A model generated the notes under the pieces. It was not told the DNA's origin and did not search any database. It saw only the letters and a program-made list of their open reading frames with translations. From Chthoniobacterales bacterium (lineage in GTDB: Bacteria > Verrucomicrobiota > Verrucomicrobiia > Chthoniobacterales > JACTMZ01), in assembly GCA_018402585.1 (NCBI GenBank), contig JAGYIO010000008.1, forward strand, positions 1 to 64,000: a stretch of DNA of 64,000 bases, read 5' to 3'. Numbering within the stretch: the stretch's first letter is position 1; every line of letters starts with the position of its first letter. The translations under genes were made by a program, and so were the position numbers. Positions 34,027 to 43,455 of the stretch are shown piece by piece.

Positions 34027-35295
34027 ATGTTGGATATCCGCCGCCTCCGGGAAACCCCGGAAACCGTCAAAGCCCTCCTCGCCCGGCGCGGTCCGGGCCT
34101 CGAAACCCTGGTCGACGCAGTGCTCGCCACCGACCTCGAACGCCGCACCAACGAGACCCGCTGGCAGCATCTGCAATCCGGGCGCAAACAGCTGAGCAAA
34201 GAGATCGGCGCCCTTCGCGCGAAAAAGGAGGAGAGCACGGCCCTCGAGGCCGAATCGAAAAAGATGGGCGCGGAAATGGAGGCCCTGCAACTCGCCTCGA
34301 CCGCGGCCGAGGAAAAACAACGCGAATTGCTTCTTTCCCTCCCCAACCTGCCGCATGACGAAATCCCGCCGGGCCACGACGCCGCGGCCAACCCCGTCCT
34401 CCGCACCTGGGGTGCTCCGCCCGACATCGCCGACCCGCAGGACCACATGGCGATCGGCACGCGGCTCGGGCTCTTCGATCTGGAGCGTGCGGCAAAAATC
34501 AGCGGGAGCGGATTCATTTGCTACACCGGGCCAGGCGCGCGGCTCGAACGGGCCCTCCTTTCCTTCCTCCTCGACCTGCACACCCGCGACCACGGCTACA
34601 CCGAAATGAGTCCGCCCCTGCTCGTCAATCGCGCGACCATGACCGGCACGGGACAATTGCCCAAGTTCGAGGCGGATCTCTTCGCGGTGACCGCCGGCGA
34701 CCTCTTCCTCATTCCCACGGCCGAAGTCCCGGTGACAAATTTCCACCGCGGAGAAATCCTCCCCGCAGAAAAACTCCCGCTGAAATACGCGGCCTACACC
34801 CCCTGCTTCCGCCGCGAGGCCGGCTCGACCGGCCGCGAGACGCGCGGCCTCATCCGCCTGCACCAGTTCGACAAAGTCGAGCTGGTCAAAATCACCTTGC
34901 CGGAACAGGCCGCGGCCGAACTCGAGTCCCTCACGGCCGACGCCGAACGCGTCCTGCAATTGCTCGGACTCCCCTACCGCGTGATCGAGCTGTGCGGCGG
35001 CGACCTCGGGTTCAGTGCGCTCCGCACCTATGACATCGAGGTCTGGGCCCCCGGCCACCGCGGCTGGCTCGAGGTTTCCAGTTGCTCGGGATTCGGCGAC
35101 TACCAGGCCCGCCGCATGGGCCTGCGTTACAAAGGGGCGGACGGCAAAAACCATTTCTGCCACACCCTGAACGGTTCCGGCACCGCGCTGGCCCGGCTTT
35201 ACGTCGCGCTGCTCGAGAACGGTCAGCAACCCGACGGCTCCGTGCACCTTCCGGAAATTCTCCACCCTTATTTCGGCGCGGCAAAACTTTCCTGA
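34027..35295 (+). CDS. serS: Seryl-tRNA synthetase
   Basis: This 422-residue class II synthetase has the N-terminal antiparallel coiled coil (about 28-100) that binds the long variable arm of tRNA-Ser, motif 1 in the region after LERALLSFL, motif 2 FRREAGSTGRETRGLIRLHQ and motif 3 NGSGTALARLYVALLEN near the C terminus. It charges tRNA-Ser and tRNA-Sec. It is followed after 3 bases by tilS, so both tRNA-related genes form one operon. Divergent from the dnaJ-like gene. Confidence 0.96.
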   Translation: MLDIRRLRETPETVKALLARRGPGLETLVDAVLATDLERRTNETRWQHLQSGRKQLSKEIGALRAKKEESTALEAESKKMGAEMEALQLASTAAEEKQRELLLSLPNLPHDEIPPGHDAAANPVLRTWGAPPDIADPQDHMAIGTRLGLFDLERAAKISGSGFICYTGPGARLERALLSFLLDLHTRDHGYTEMSPPLLVNRATMTGTGQLPKFEADLFAVTAGDLFLIPTAEVPVTNFHRGEILPAEKLPLKYAAYTPCFRREAGSTGRETRGLIRLHQFDKVELVKITLPEQAAAELESLTADAERVLQLLGLPYRVIELCGGDLGFSALRTYDIEVWAPGHRGWLEVSSCSGFGDYQARRMGLRYKGADGKNHFCHTLNGSGTALARLYVALLENGQQPDGSVHLPEILHPYFGAAKLS

Positions 35296-35298
35296 CCC

Positions 35299-36276
35299 GT
35301 GAAAAAAGCGGCCGAACTCCTGCCGCGCTTCCTCCGCCGGATCGGAACGGTCCCTCCCGCACAGTGCGCCTTGGTCGGTGTCTCCGGAGGCATCGACTCG
35401 GTCGTCCTCCTCGACCTTTTGCAGCGGGCCGGTTTCCCTCAACTCGTCGTGGCCCACTTCCACCACGGTCTGCGCGGGAAAGCCGCCGACCGCGATGAGC
35501 AATTTGTGCGCGAACTGGCCGCTTCGGCCGGCGCCCGGTTCGTCTGCCGCCGCGGCCAGACCCGCGCGCGGGCCGCGCGGAAGAAAGAATCACTGGAGGA
35601 AGCCGCCCGGGAATTACGGCGGAACTTCTTCGCCCGGGCGGCGACCCAACACGGGGCCTGTACGGTTTTCCTCGGTCACCAAGCCGGCGACGCCGCGGAA
35701 ACCCTCCTCTTTCACCTCGCCCGGGGGGCCGGACGCCGCGGGCTGGGCAGTCTGCAGGGGGAGGCACCGTTGGAAAAAAGCCCGGCAATCATCGTGCGTC
35801 CTTTGCTCGGCTTCACCCGGGCCGAAATCACGGCCTATGCCCGCGCACGCCAACTCACCTGGCGCGAGGACAACTCAAACACCTCGCGGGCCTTCACCCG
35901 CAATCGCCTGCGCCACGACGTCCTGCCCGCCCTGGCCCGGGCCGTGGGTTTCGACCCCGTACCCGCCCTGGCCCGCAGTGCGGAAATTTTCGCCGCGGAG
36001 GAAACGTGGATGGAAAGCCTCGTCGGGCCCGAGGCGGAGAGCAGGCAACTCGACCTCCGCACCTTGCGGGGTAAACCGCTTGCCGAGCAGCGCCGCCTGC
36101 TCCGCACCTGGCTGGGCGCCCGCACCGCGACCAGCGTGGATTTCGCCACCATCGAGGCCGCCCGCCAGCTGGCGCTTTCCGGGGGCCCGCCGGCCAAACT
36201 CAATCTGCCGCGCGGGCACCACCTGCGCCGGCGGGCCGGAAAGTTGTTCGTCCAGGGGGCGAAGGGACCGAAATGA
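35299..36276 (+). CDS. tilS: tRNA(Ile)-lysidine synthetase
   Basis: This 325-residue enzyme modifies C34 of tRNA-Ile to lysidine so that it decodes AUA. The PP-loop motif is SGGIDSVVLLDLL near residue 30, followed by HFHHGLRGKAADRDEQFV and the GHQAGDAAETLLFHLARGAG segment. The C-terminal substrate-recognition part is shorter than in E. coli (432 residues), as in many bacteria. GTG 35299 starts three bases after the serS stop. Confidence 0.93.
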   Translation: MKKAAELLPRFLRRIGTVPPAQCALVGVSGGIDSVVLLDLLQRAGFPQLVVAHFHHGLRGKAADRDEQFVRELAASAGARFVCRRGQTRARAARKKESLEEAARELRRNFFARAATQHGACTVFLGHQAGDAAETLLFHLARGAGRRGLGSLQGEAPLEKSPAIIVRPLLGFTRAEITAYARARQLTWREDNSNTSRAFTRNRLRHDVLPALARAVGFDPVPALARSAEIFAAEETWMESLVGPEAESRQLDLRTLRGKPLAEQRRLLRTWLGARTATSVDFATIEAARQLALSGGPPAKLNLPRGHHLRRRAGKLFVQGAKGPK

Positions 36277-36279
36277 CAA

Positions 36280-36309
36280 GCGCCACGGCAGGTAAACCCA
36301 CCGTGGCGC
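36280..36309 (+). terminator. Hairpin just after tilS
   Basis: GCGCCACGG (36280-36288) and CCGTGGCGC (36301-36309) form a 9-bp stem with a 12-base loop directly after the tilS stop. There is no T run, so it may be a weak or Rho-assisted terminator. Confidence 0.45.
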
Positions 36310-36618
36310 CGCTCACTACGCCAACAGACCGGGCATTTCGCCCTCACGGGTGCCCGATACACATCTGCGTTCGTCGGGCTTGCGCCCGACAACCAACAAA
36401 GAACCAGCCAAGCACCCGCCTGACCGCCCCTATTTTGCCGCGCCAAATCGGGGGACGGGACCACGGCGGGACGAACGGCAGGGGAAATGTGATGAGTGGT
36501 CGCTGTGCCTTGTTAAGTTCTTATTCCAAAGGTCTTAACTCAATTGACGATTCGGGACGCGGGGAGCAAATATCATTGGCCATTGACCATCCCCCCGTAG
36601 TTTTGGTCTGACCAACCT
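36310..36618. other. Intergenic region before the LytS-type kinase gene
   Basis: This is 309 bases without a credible ORF. An AT-richer segment at 36505-36560 is the likely promoter area for the kinase gene; TTGACG at 36544 has no good -10 partner at normal spacing. Nothing else was recognised. Confidence 0.4.
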
Positions 36619-38427
36619 GTGCAATCAACCCCGGCAACCTGGCTCGCGGCAGCGGACCCACTTCACGACCTCCAGCGGCCGCAGGTCTGGGTGCACTTGG
36701 TCTTCACCACCCTGACCTGTTTGATTGCCGGCTTTGCCGGGATCATCTTCACCCGCGATGAGGTTTTTTTTAGCCCGTTCTGGCCGCTCTCCGGGGTGGC
36801 GGCCGGATGCGTCCTCTTGGGCGGACCCTGGATGGCGCTTGGCGTTTACGCGGGGCTCGTCTTGCACAACGCCCTGTGGGGACTGCCGGCCTTGCTCACT
36901 TGGGCCGGACCGGTCGGTCTTGCTTTGGAGTCATTGGCCGCTTACGCCATTGCGTCTTTTTTTCTCGGGCCGCGCCCGCGCTTGACCGACCTGCGCGGGT
37001 GCCTTGTCTTTCTGCTCGCCCTTCCGTGGTTACCCGCTGCGCTCAATGGGCTCTACGCCTCCGGCTTGATCTTCCGCGACGAAACCATCCTCGGGCCGCA
37101 GTTCGGTCGCGAATTGACCACCTTTATTCTGGCCAACGGCAGCGGCCTCGCCCTCCTCGCGCCCGCCTTCGCGGTTTGGACCCAGGCTCCCGATCCCGCC
37201 TGGTGGCGCCGCCTCCTGATTCTCGGGCCGCTCTGCCTCGGCACGGCCTGGCTGGTCTTTTTCACCCCATGGGGTCTGCCGCTTTACCTTCTTTTCCTCC
37301 CGCTGCTCGCGGCCGCCGTGGTGCTCGGGCTACGGGGCGCGGCCCCGCTCATCAGTCTGGTCTCGCTTTTCTTCGCATTTTCCATCCTGCACAATCTCGG
37401 TCCTTTCCTTGGCGCGGCCCACGGGTCCGGGGTTTACGCAGCGATGTATCTCTTCCTCGGCGTCACCTCGTTTTGCATTTTGGGCATCGCGGCGATTGTC
37501 GATCACTACCGCCGCCGGCTCGACCTGGCCGCGCGCGGCGCGGCCAGTGCCGGGCTCATCGTCTGGGAATGGGACGGCGCCGCTGGTCTGCGTTTCGACC
37601 GTATCGGCCAACAGTGCCTCCTCGCCGCGGGGCCCGTCTCGCCGCTCGCCCCGGAAACCCTGTTCCACCCGGAGAAAGACCGCGGCACGCGCGAGACGAA
37701 AATCGACGGACGGCCCGTCTTGTCTTTCTGGGAAGTCTCGCGGCGACTGCCTTCCGGCCAAGCCGATGCGGCGAGCGGTCTCATTCTCGACCTTTCCGAA
37801 CGCCTCTCGCTCGAACAAGCGCAGCGCCAAGCGTGGCAGTCGGACCTCGAATTGCGCAATCTGCGGGCCAGCCTCGCCCCGCACCTGCTCTTCAATTGCC
37901 TCGCCGCAGTCCGCGGCATCGTGCGCTCCGATCCCGAGCGCGCCCGCGCCTTCATCGACCACCTCGCGCGCTTCCTGCGCGATAGCACCAATGCGCAATC
38001 TCGCGAGACCATCCCCCTGCGCGACGAATGGCAACTCTGCGAAGATTTTCTCGCCCTTCAAGCTATGCGCTTCGAACGCGAACTGCCCCGGTTGGTCGAA
38101 ATCGAAGGCGCGGCCTATCATGCCCGCCTCCCCCCCATGATCCTCCTCAACCTGGTGGAAAACGCGGTCAAACACGGCGAAGTCAACCAACGCCACCCGC
38201 TCCTTGTTTCCGCGCGCCTTAAAGGCGGACGCCTTGATGCTTTGGTCCGGAGTCATGGCGCGCTCGGACCCCAACCCTCCGACCGCCCGGGCGGCCTCGG
38301 TATGGCGCGCGCACGGTTGCTCGCCGTCTACGGTGCCGCGGCCTCGCTCGAGATTTCGGGAGCCGGCGGCGAAGTCACCGCCTCCCTGCACCTGCCTGCG
38401 GAGCCTCCGCCCGACCGGAACCGTTGA
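36619..38427 (+). CDS. MASE1 sensor with LytS-type histidine kinase
   Basis: This 602-residue membrane kinase has an N-terminal MASE1-like region of about eight helices (residues 25-295, with FSPFWPLSGVAAGCVLL near the start), a short PAS-like segment (310-395) and a His_kinase domain of the LytS/YehU class. The phosphoacceptor is His422 in LAPHLLFNCL, a variant of the usual NPHFLFN. The ATPase N-box is ILLNLVENAVKHGE near residue 505 and GGLGMARARL is the G box. GTG 36619 is the start. It is paired with the LytTR regulator two bases downstream. Confidence 0.88.
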   Translation: MQSTPATWLAAADPLHDLQRPQVWVHLVFTTLTCLIAGFAGIIFTRDEVFFSPFWPLSGVAAGCVLLGGPWMALGVYAGLVLHNALWGLPALLTWAGPVGLALESLAAYAIASFFLGPRPRLTDLRGCLVFLLALPWLPAALNGLYASGLIFRDETILGPQFGRELTTFILANGSGLALLAPAFAVWTQAPDPAWWRRLLILGPLCLGTAWLVFFTPWGLPLYLLFLPLLAAAVVLGLRGAAPLISLVSLFFAFSILHNLGPFLGAAHGSGVYAAMYLFLGVTSFCILGIAAIVDHYRRRLDLAARGAASAGLIVWEWDGAAGLRFDRIGQQCLLAAGPVSPLAPETLFHPEKDRGTRETKIDGRPVLSFWEVSRRLPSGQADAASGLILDLSERLSLEQAQRQAWQSDLELRNLRASLAPHLLFNCLAAVRGIVRSDPERARAFIDHLARFLRDSTNAQSRETIPLRDEWQLCEDFLALQAMRFERELPRLVEIEGAAYHARLPPMILLNLVENAVKHGEVNQRHPLLVSARLKGGRLDALVRSHGALGPQPSDRPGGLGMARARLLAVYGAAASLEISGAGGEVTASLHLPAEPPPDRNR

Positions 38428-38429
38428 CC

Positions 38430-39161
38430 ATGAAAACGCTCACCGCCCTCATCGTCGACGACGAACCCGCGGCCCGCCGCGACCTGCTCGAGGTGCTCGC
38501 CTCTATCGGGCAGGTCGACGTCGTGGCGCAAGCTTCTGATGCCGCTGCGGCGCAACTGCTCGCGCGCCGCCATCGGCCGAACCTCGTCTTCTTGGATATC
38601 CAGCTGCCGGGAGCCAACGGATTTGCCGCCTTGGAGGGGATCGATGCCTCGCGCAGTTGCGTCATTTTCACCACGGCTTACGCGCAATTTGCCCTCCGCG
38701 CCTTCGAAGTCGGGGCCACGGACTACCTGCTCAAACCGGTCGAGGAGGAGCGTTGCCGGCGGGCCATCGAACGGGCCCGGGAAATCCTCCAACGGGCCCA
38801 AGGCGAGACCCCAAGCGGCACGTTGGAAATCGAGGAACGGGGACGCCACGTGCGCGTGGCCATGGATTCCGTCCGCCTGCTCAAGGCGGAGGGCAACTAC
38901 CTTGAAGTCGTCCATGACCAGGGCCGCGGGCTGGTCCGCCGCACCCTCGAAGGTCTGCTCGCCGATCTGCCGGCGGGCCAGTTGGTCCGCCTCAACCGCC
39001 ACCAAGCGGTGGACCCGTCCACGGTGCAAGCCTGGAGCGGCAGCGGACAGCGCGGTCTCCGCCTTGTCCTGCGGGACGGCACCGAATTGTCCGTCTCGCG
39101 CCGCCGCAGCACCGAGGTCGTAAACCGGATCCGCCGGACCGCCACGATGCGGGTCAAGTAG
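38430..39161 (+). CDS. LytTR-family response regulator
   Basis: This 243-residue regulator has a receiver with DDE at residues 10-12 and phosphoacceptor Asp56 (VFLDIQLPG), Lys in YLLKPVEEE, and a C-terminal LytTR DNA-binding domain (about 140-240, with RLLKAEGNYLEVVH). It is the partner of the preceding LytS-type kinase. Target genes are unknown; LytTR systems often control cell-surface or nutrient genes. ATG 38430 is preferred over TTG 38424, which would overlap the kinase stop. purA follows after 88 bases. Confidence 0.92.
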   Translation: MKTLTALIVDDEPAARRDLLEVLASIGQVDVVAQASDAAAAQLLARRHRPNLVFLDIQLPGANGFAALEGIDASRSCVIFTTAYAQFALRAFEVGATDYLLKPVEEERCRRAIERAREILQRAQGETPSGTLEIEERGRHVRVAMDSVRLLKAEGNYLEVVHDQGRGLVRRTLEGLLADLPAGQLVRLNRHQAVDPSTVQAWSGSGQRGLRLVLRDGTELSVSRRRSTEVVNRIRRTATMRVK

Positions 39162-39249
39162 AGAGGTTATTCTTGCCGCCCGCCGCCGCTTGGTGACAAT
39201 CGTTCCGGTTTGCGGCGCGGGTCAGGAGCCTTCGTCCCGACCAATCATT

Positions 39250-40518
39250 ATGGCAAATACAATCCTTGTCGGCGCCCAGTGGGGTGACGAAGGCAAAGGG
39301 AAAATCATCGATTACCTGACCGACGGAGCCGATGCCGTCGTGCGCACCCAGGGCGGCAACAACGCCGGCCACACCATCGTGCACGGCAAGCGGAAATTCG
39401 TTCTCCACCTCATCCCCAGCGGCATCCTCCGGCCCGGCAAAACTTGCGTGATGGCCAACGGCGTGGTGGTCGACCCGCTCGCCCTCGTCGCCGAAATCTC
39501 CGGCCTGCGCAAGAAAGGCATTCCGGTAGGCAAAAACCTCCTGCTCAGCGATGGCGCCCACCTCGTTATGCCCTGGCACCGCGCGCTGGACGAAGCCCGC
39601 GAACAGCGCAAAGGGAAAAACAAAATCGGCACGACCAAGCGGGGCATCGGCCCGGCTTACGGCGACAAAGCCGCCCGCACCGGACTGCGCGTCGGCGATC
39701 TCCTCGACCCCGCGGAGTTCGCCGGAAAATTCAAAGCGCGCCTGCGGGAGAACAATGCCGTCCTGCGCTCGCTCGGCGCGAAACCCGTCCCGCTGCAACC
39801 TGCCCTCCGGCAATACCTCGCCGCGGCCAAAACCCTGCGTCCCTTCATCACCAACACGGTGGTCTGGCTCCATGGCGTCATGGCCCGCGGACGCGGCCTC
39901 CTTTTCGAGGGGGCCCAAGGCACTTACCTCGACCTCGACCACGGCACGTATCCCTTCGTGACCAGCTCAAACACCACGGCCGGGGGCGCCTGCACCGGAT
40001 CCGGGGTGCCGCCGCACCGGATGGACAAGGTCATCGGGGTGATCAAAGCCTACACCACACGCGTCGGGGAAGGACCCTTTCCGACCGAGGACGAAGAGAT
40101 CTCGTACCTCCTCCACGGCATGGGCCGCGAATACGGTGCCACCACGGGACGCGCCCGGCGCTGCGGGTGGTTCGACGCCGTGGCCACGCGTTATGCCGCG
40201 ATGATCAACGGGATTGATGAACTGGCCATCACCAACCTCGACGGGCTCGACCACGTTCCCCTGATCAAGGTCTGCACGGCCTACAAACTCGGCGGCAAAA
40301 CGCTGAAACACCCGCCGACCAGCGCAGCCGACTGGGCCCTTTGCCGTCCGGTCTACCGCACCTTCCGCGGTTGGATGCAGGATACTTGCAAAGCCCGCCG
40401 CTTCGGCCAATTGCCCCCCGCCGCCCGGGTCTACGCCAAGGCCCTCGCGGAATTGACCGGGGCAAAACTTTCCATTGTCAGTATCGGCGCCGCGCACGAC
40501 GAAACCATCCGGCTGTGA
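39250..40518 (+). CDS. purA: Adenylosuccinate synthetase
   Basis: This 422-residue enzyme joins IMP and aspartate to adenylosuccinate using GTP, the first AMP-specific step. Signatures are GAQWGDEGKGKIIDYL at the N terminus, QGGNNAGHTIVH, GTTKRGIGPAYGDKAAR and FEGAQGTYLDLDHGTYPFVT. ATG 39250 is fixed by the N-terminal loop; an upstream extension to 39190 has no homology. The stop is GTGA-overlapped with uppS. The run from here to pdxA is very tightly packed. Confidence 0.97.
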   Translation: MANTILVGAQWGDEGKGKIIDYLTDGADAVVRTQGGNNAGHTIVHGKRKFVLHLIPSGILRPGKTCVMANGVVVDPLALVAEISGLRKKGIPVGKNLLLSDGAHLVMPWHRALDEAREQRKGKNKIGTTKRGIGPAYGDKAARTGLRVGDLLDPAEFAGKFKARLRENNAVLRSLGAKPVPLQPALRQYLAAAKTLRPFITNTVVWLHGVMARGRGLLFEGAQGTYLDLDHGTYPFVTSSNTTAGGACTGSGVPPHRMDKVIGVIKAYTTRVGEGPFPTEDEEISYLLHGMGREYGATTGRARRCGWFDAVATRYAAMINGIDELAITNLDGLDHVPLIKVCTAYKLGGKTLKHPPTSAADWALCRPVYRTFRGWMQDTCKARRFGQLPPAARVYAKALAELTGAKLSIVSIGAAHDETIRL

Positions 40519-41240
40519 GCAACCCCGCCGGAGTCGCCGCCGAGAGAATCCCGCGCCACATCGCGATCATCATGGACGGCAATGGCCGCTGGGCCCGCGA
40601 GCGCGGGTTGCCCCGCATCGAGGGGCACCGCCGCGGCTCCGAAGCGGTACGGGCCTGCACCGCCGCCTGCATCAAAGCCGGCGTCTCGCACCTCACCCTC
40701 TACGCCTTCAGCAAGGAGAACTGGCAACGTCCGCCCGACGAGGTCAAGGCCCTCATGAACCTGCTCGACCGCTTCCTCGCCGAACGCACGACCGAAATCA
40801 TGAAGCGCAATATCCGCCTGCATGCCATCGGCCACCTCGACGATTTGCCGGCCAACACCCGGCGACGACTCGATTCCGTGAGGGAGAAGTCGGCCGGAAA
40901 TACCGCCCTGACCCTCACCCTCGCCCTGAGCTACGGCGCGCGCACCGAAATCACCGATGCGGCCCGCGCCATCGCCCGCGCAGTGCGCGACGGGGACCTC
41001 GATCCGGATGCCCTGAGCGAAGAGACCATCGCCTCCCGCCTTTACACCGCCGGACTCCCCGACCCCGACCTCCTCATCCGCACCTCCGGGGAAATGCGGG
41101 TTTCCAATTTCCTCCTCTGGCAGATCAGCTACGCCGAAATCGTGGTCACGGCGAAACTTTGGCCGGAATTCGGGGAAGAGGATCTTTTCGCCGCGATCCG
41201 GGAATATGCTGGACGGCACCGGCGTTACGGAGGCATCTGA
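40515..41240 (+). CDS. uppS: Isoprenyl (undecaprenyl) diphosphate synthase
   Basis: This 241-residue cis-prenyltransferase makes the C55 lipid carrier for cell-wall synthesis from farnesyl diphosphate and IPP. Motifs are IPRHIAIIMDGNGRWA, RGLPRIEGHRRG, LTLYAFSKENW and LLIRTSGEMRVSNFLLWQISY. GTG 40515 overlaps the purA stop (GTGA). It is 11 bases before the NtrC-like gene. Confidence 0.96.
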   Translation: MSNPAGVAAERIPRHIAIIMDGNGRWARERGLPRIEGHRRGSEAVRACTAACIKAGVSHLTLYAFSKENWQRPPDEVKALMNLLDRFLAERTTEIMKRNIRLHAIGHLDDLPANTRRRLDSVREKSAGNTALTLTLALSYGARTEITDAARAIARAVRDGDLDPDALSEETIASRLYTAGLPDPDLLIRTSGEMRVSNFLLWQISYAEIVVTAKLWPEFGEEDLFAAIREYAGRHRRYGGI

Positions 41241-41251
41241 CAACTTTGTCC

Positions 41252-42676
41252 ATGACCGCGCAGCAGACCGTTCTTGTCGTCGATCCCGATCCCGATTTTC
41301 TCGCTTGGGCCCGGAGCCAACTTGCCGCCGGTGATGTCCGCGTCCTCACCGCGGAAGGCTCCGAGGAGGCTTTCAAACTTTTCTGCGCGGAGGATCCCCT
41401 CATGGTCATCACCGAAATGCGGCTCGGCACCCACAGCGGCTTGGAATTGCTCGCCCGCCTGCGCAAGCGTGATCCCAACGCCCTGGTCATCATCACCGGC
41501 GCACTCGGCACGACGCAAAGCGTGATCGAATCGATGCGCCTCGGCGCCTTCGACTTCGTGCGCAAGGAACAGCTGCCCTTCAATCTGAAAATTGTGGTCG
41601 ACGCGGCACTCAAAGCCGCCGCCGAAATGCGCCTGGCCAAACCTTTCGAATCCACCCTCAGCCTCGAGCAGCACCAGGACAGCATCGTCGGTCAATCCGC
41701 GGCCATGCAGGAGGTCTTCAAAATGGTCGGGCGCATTTCGCACAGCGATGCCGCCGTCATGATCACGGGCGAAAGCGGCTCGGGGAAGGAACTTGTCGCC
41801 CGGGCCATCCACCAATACAGCGCCCGGCACGACCGTCCCTTCCTCGCCATCAATTGCGCGGCTATTCCGGAAAATCTGCTCGAAAGCGAACTCTTCGGTC
41901 ACGAAAAAGGTTCCTTCACCGGGGCCAGCGCCCAACGTATCGGCCGCTTCGAACAATGCGATGGCGGCACCCTCTTCCTCGACGAGATCGGCGACATGCC
42001 GCTCTCCCTCCAGAGCAAACTCCTGCGCGTCTTGCAGGACGGCACGTTCTCCCGCGTCGGGGGCAACCAGACCATCCAGACCGATGTGCGCATCGTGGCC
42101 GCGACGAACAAAAACCTCGAGGCCGAGGTGGCCGGAAAAAAATTCCGCGAGGACCTTTTTTACCGGCTCAACGTGGTCCGCCTCCACCTCCCGCCGCTGC
42201 GCAGCCGCAAGGAGGACATCCGTCTCCTCGCCGAATATTTCCTCAAACGCATCGCGACCCAAAAACTGAAACCGCAACTCCAGCTGAGCAAGGAGTCGGT
42301 CGAGCTGCTCGAGAACCATCCTTGGCCGGGTAACGTCCGCGAATTGGAAAACACCATCCAACGGGCCGCCGTCCTCTCGACCAGCGACGTCCTCCTGCCC
42401 AAGGATCTTCCCCTCGGACTGGCCGCCAGTGCGCCACCCGGCGCAGCGGCCTCGGCCGCCCCCGCACCGGCCAACCTCGACCAGGCCGCCCGCCTCCTTT
42501 TCGCAGCCGCCGCCGCGCAACCCGGGCTCGAACTGCTCCCCTGGCTCGAGCAGGAATTCACCCGCCGCGCCATGGAATCCACCGGGAACAACCAATTGCG
42601 CGCGGCCAAGCTGCTCGGCATCACCCGCGCCACCCTGCGCAAACGCCTCGAGCATTTGCGTGGCACCCTCGCGTGA
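41252..42676 (+). CDS. NtrC-type sigma-54 activator with Glu in place of the phosphoacceptor Asp
   Basis: This 474-residue bacterial enhancer-binding protein has a receiver-like domain (1-120), an AAA+ domain (145-375) and a Fis-type helix-turn-helix at the C terminus (NNQLRAAKLLGITRATLRKR). In the AAA+ part Walker A is GESGSGKE (173-180), the sigma-54 contact loop is GSFTGA (220-225, usually GAFTGA), and ATPase motifs follow. In the receiver the acidic Asp11 and Asp13, Thr82 and Lys105 are present, but the phosphorylation site reads VITEMRLG with Glu55 where Asp is expected. It may therefore be active without a kinase. No histidine kinase is adjacent. Confidence 0.9.
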   Translation: MTAQQTVLVVDPDPDFLAWARSQLAAGDVRVLTAEGSEEAFKLFCAEDPLMVITEMRLGTHSGLELLARLRKRDPNALVIITGALGTTQSVIESMRLGAFDFVRKEQLPFNLKIVVDAALKAAAEMRLAKPFESTLSLEQHQDSIVGQSAAMQEVFKMVGRISHSDAAVMITGESGSGKELVARAIHQYSARHDRPFLAINCAAIPENLLESELFGHEKGSFTGASAQRIGRFEQCDGGTLFLDEIGDMPLSLQSKLLRVLQDGTFSRVGGNQTIQTDVRIVAATNKNLEAEVAGKKFREDLFYRLNVVRLHLPPLRSRKEDIRLLAEYFLKRIATQKLKPQLQLSKESVELLENHPWPGNVRELENTIQRAAVLSTSDVLLPKDLPLGLAASAPPGAAASAAPAPANLDQAARLLFAAAAAQPGLELLPWLEQEFTRRAMESTGNNQLRAAKLLGITRATLRKRLEHLRGTLA

Positions 42677-43455
42677 AAAGCGCCCCGCGCGCTTGGCTCC
42701 ACCGCAACGGCTCATGGCAGCCGGAGGCCGCCCTTCCCCTCACCGACCGCGGCGCGCGCTACGGCATGTCCGTCTTTGAAACCATCGGCATTCGCCAGGG
42801 CCAACCCCTCCTTCTGGCTGAACATCTCGCCCTGCTCGCCGCGGGCGCAGACCTCTTGCTCTCGACCAACCTGCCCGACCTCCAGTTGCCTGTCTTGGCC
42901 CCCGGGGCCACCGGTGTCCTCCGCCTCTACCTCACGGCCGGGGACGGGGCCCCCAGCGCACCAGTCTGTGACCCGCGGCTCTTCGCCCTTTTCGAGCCGC
43001 ATGAGTCCGCCGGCGTGCCGGACGAACAATCCGCGCGTTTGCACCCCGCACCAGTCACCCCGTTTGCGTCCGGACAAAAAACAGCGAACTACTGGCCGAA
43101 TTGCGCCGCACAGACCGCGGCCCAGAAGGCCGGGTACGATCATGCCCTCCTCGCCGATCACGACGGGAACCTCCTTTCCGCCGCCTTCGGCAACCTCTTC
43201 TTCGTCCTCGACGGCCAACTCTGCACCCCGTCTCTCGCCCTCGCGGTCCGCGCCGGGGTCATCCGTGCCCGCCTGATGCAAAGTCATGCCGTGCGCGAAG
43301 TGGAATTTCCCGCCGCCCGCCTCCCCGCCGCGAGCGAACTCTTCCTGACCAACAGCCGGCTCGGCGTCATGCCCCTGCAATACGCGGCGATCGCCCCCGG
43401 ACCCCTCGGCCGCGCTTTACGCGCGACCCTCCTCCGCGAAAATCTCGTGCCGTGA
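42673..43455 (+). CDS. Class IV PLP aminotransferase / aminodeoxychorismate lyase family
   Basis: This 260-residue fold-type IV PLP enzyme begins with LTDRGARYGMSVFETIGIRQG, the conserved start of the family, and has the Schiff-base Lys in SGQKTANYWP, plus AFGNLFFVLDGQL near residue 175. It could be 4-amino-4-deoxychorismate lyase (folate) or a branched-chain or D-amino-acid aminotransferase; sequence alone does not decide, though its size fits ADC lyase. GTG 42673 and the next GTG 43452 both lie in GTGA overlaps. Confidence 0.85.
   Translation: MKSAPRAWLHRNGSWQPEAALPLTDRGARYGMSVFETIGIRQGQPLLLAEHLALLAAGADLLLSTNLPDLQLPVLAPGATGVLRLYLTAGDGAPSAPVCDPRLFALFEPHESAGVPDEQSARLHPAPVTPFASGQKTANYWPNCAAQTAAQKAGYDHALLADHDGNLLSAAFGNLFFVLDGQLCTPSLALAVRAGVIRARLMQSHAVREVEFPAARLPAASELFLTNSRLGVMPLQYAAIAPGPLGRALRATLLRENLVP

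Noticed and set aside
36544..36575. TTGACG with a downstream TATCAT as a kinase promoter
   Set aside because: Spacing of 21 bases is outside the usual 16-18 range.
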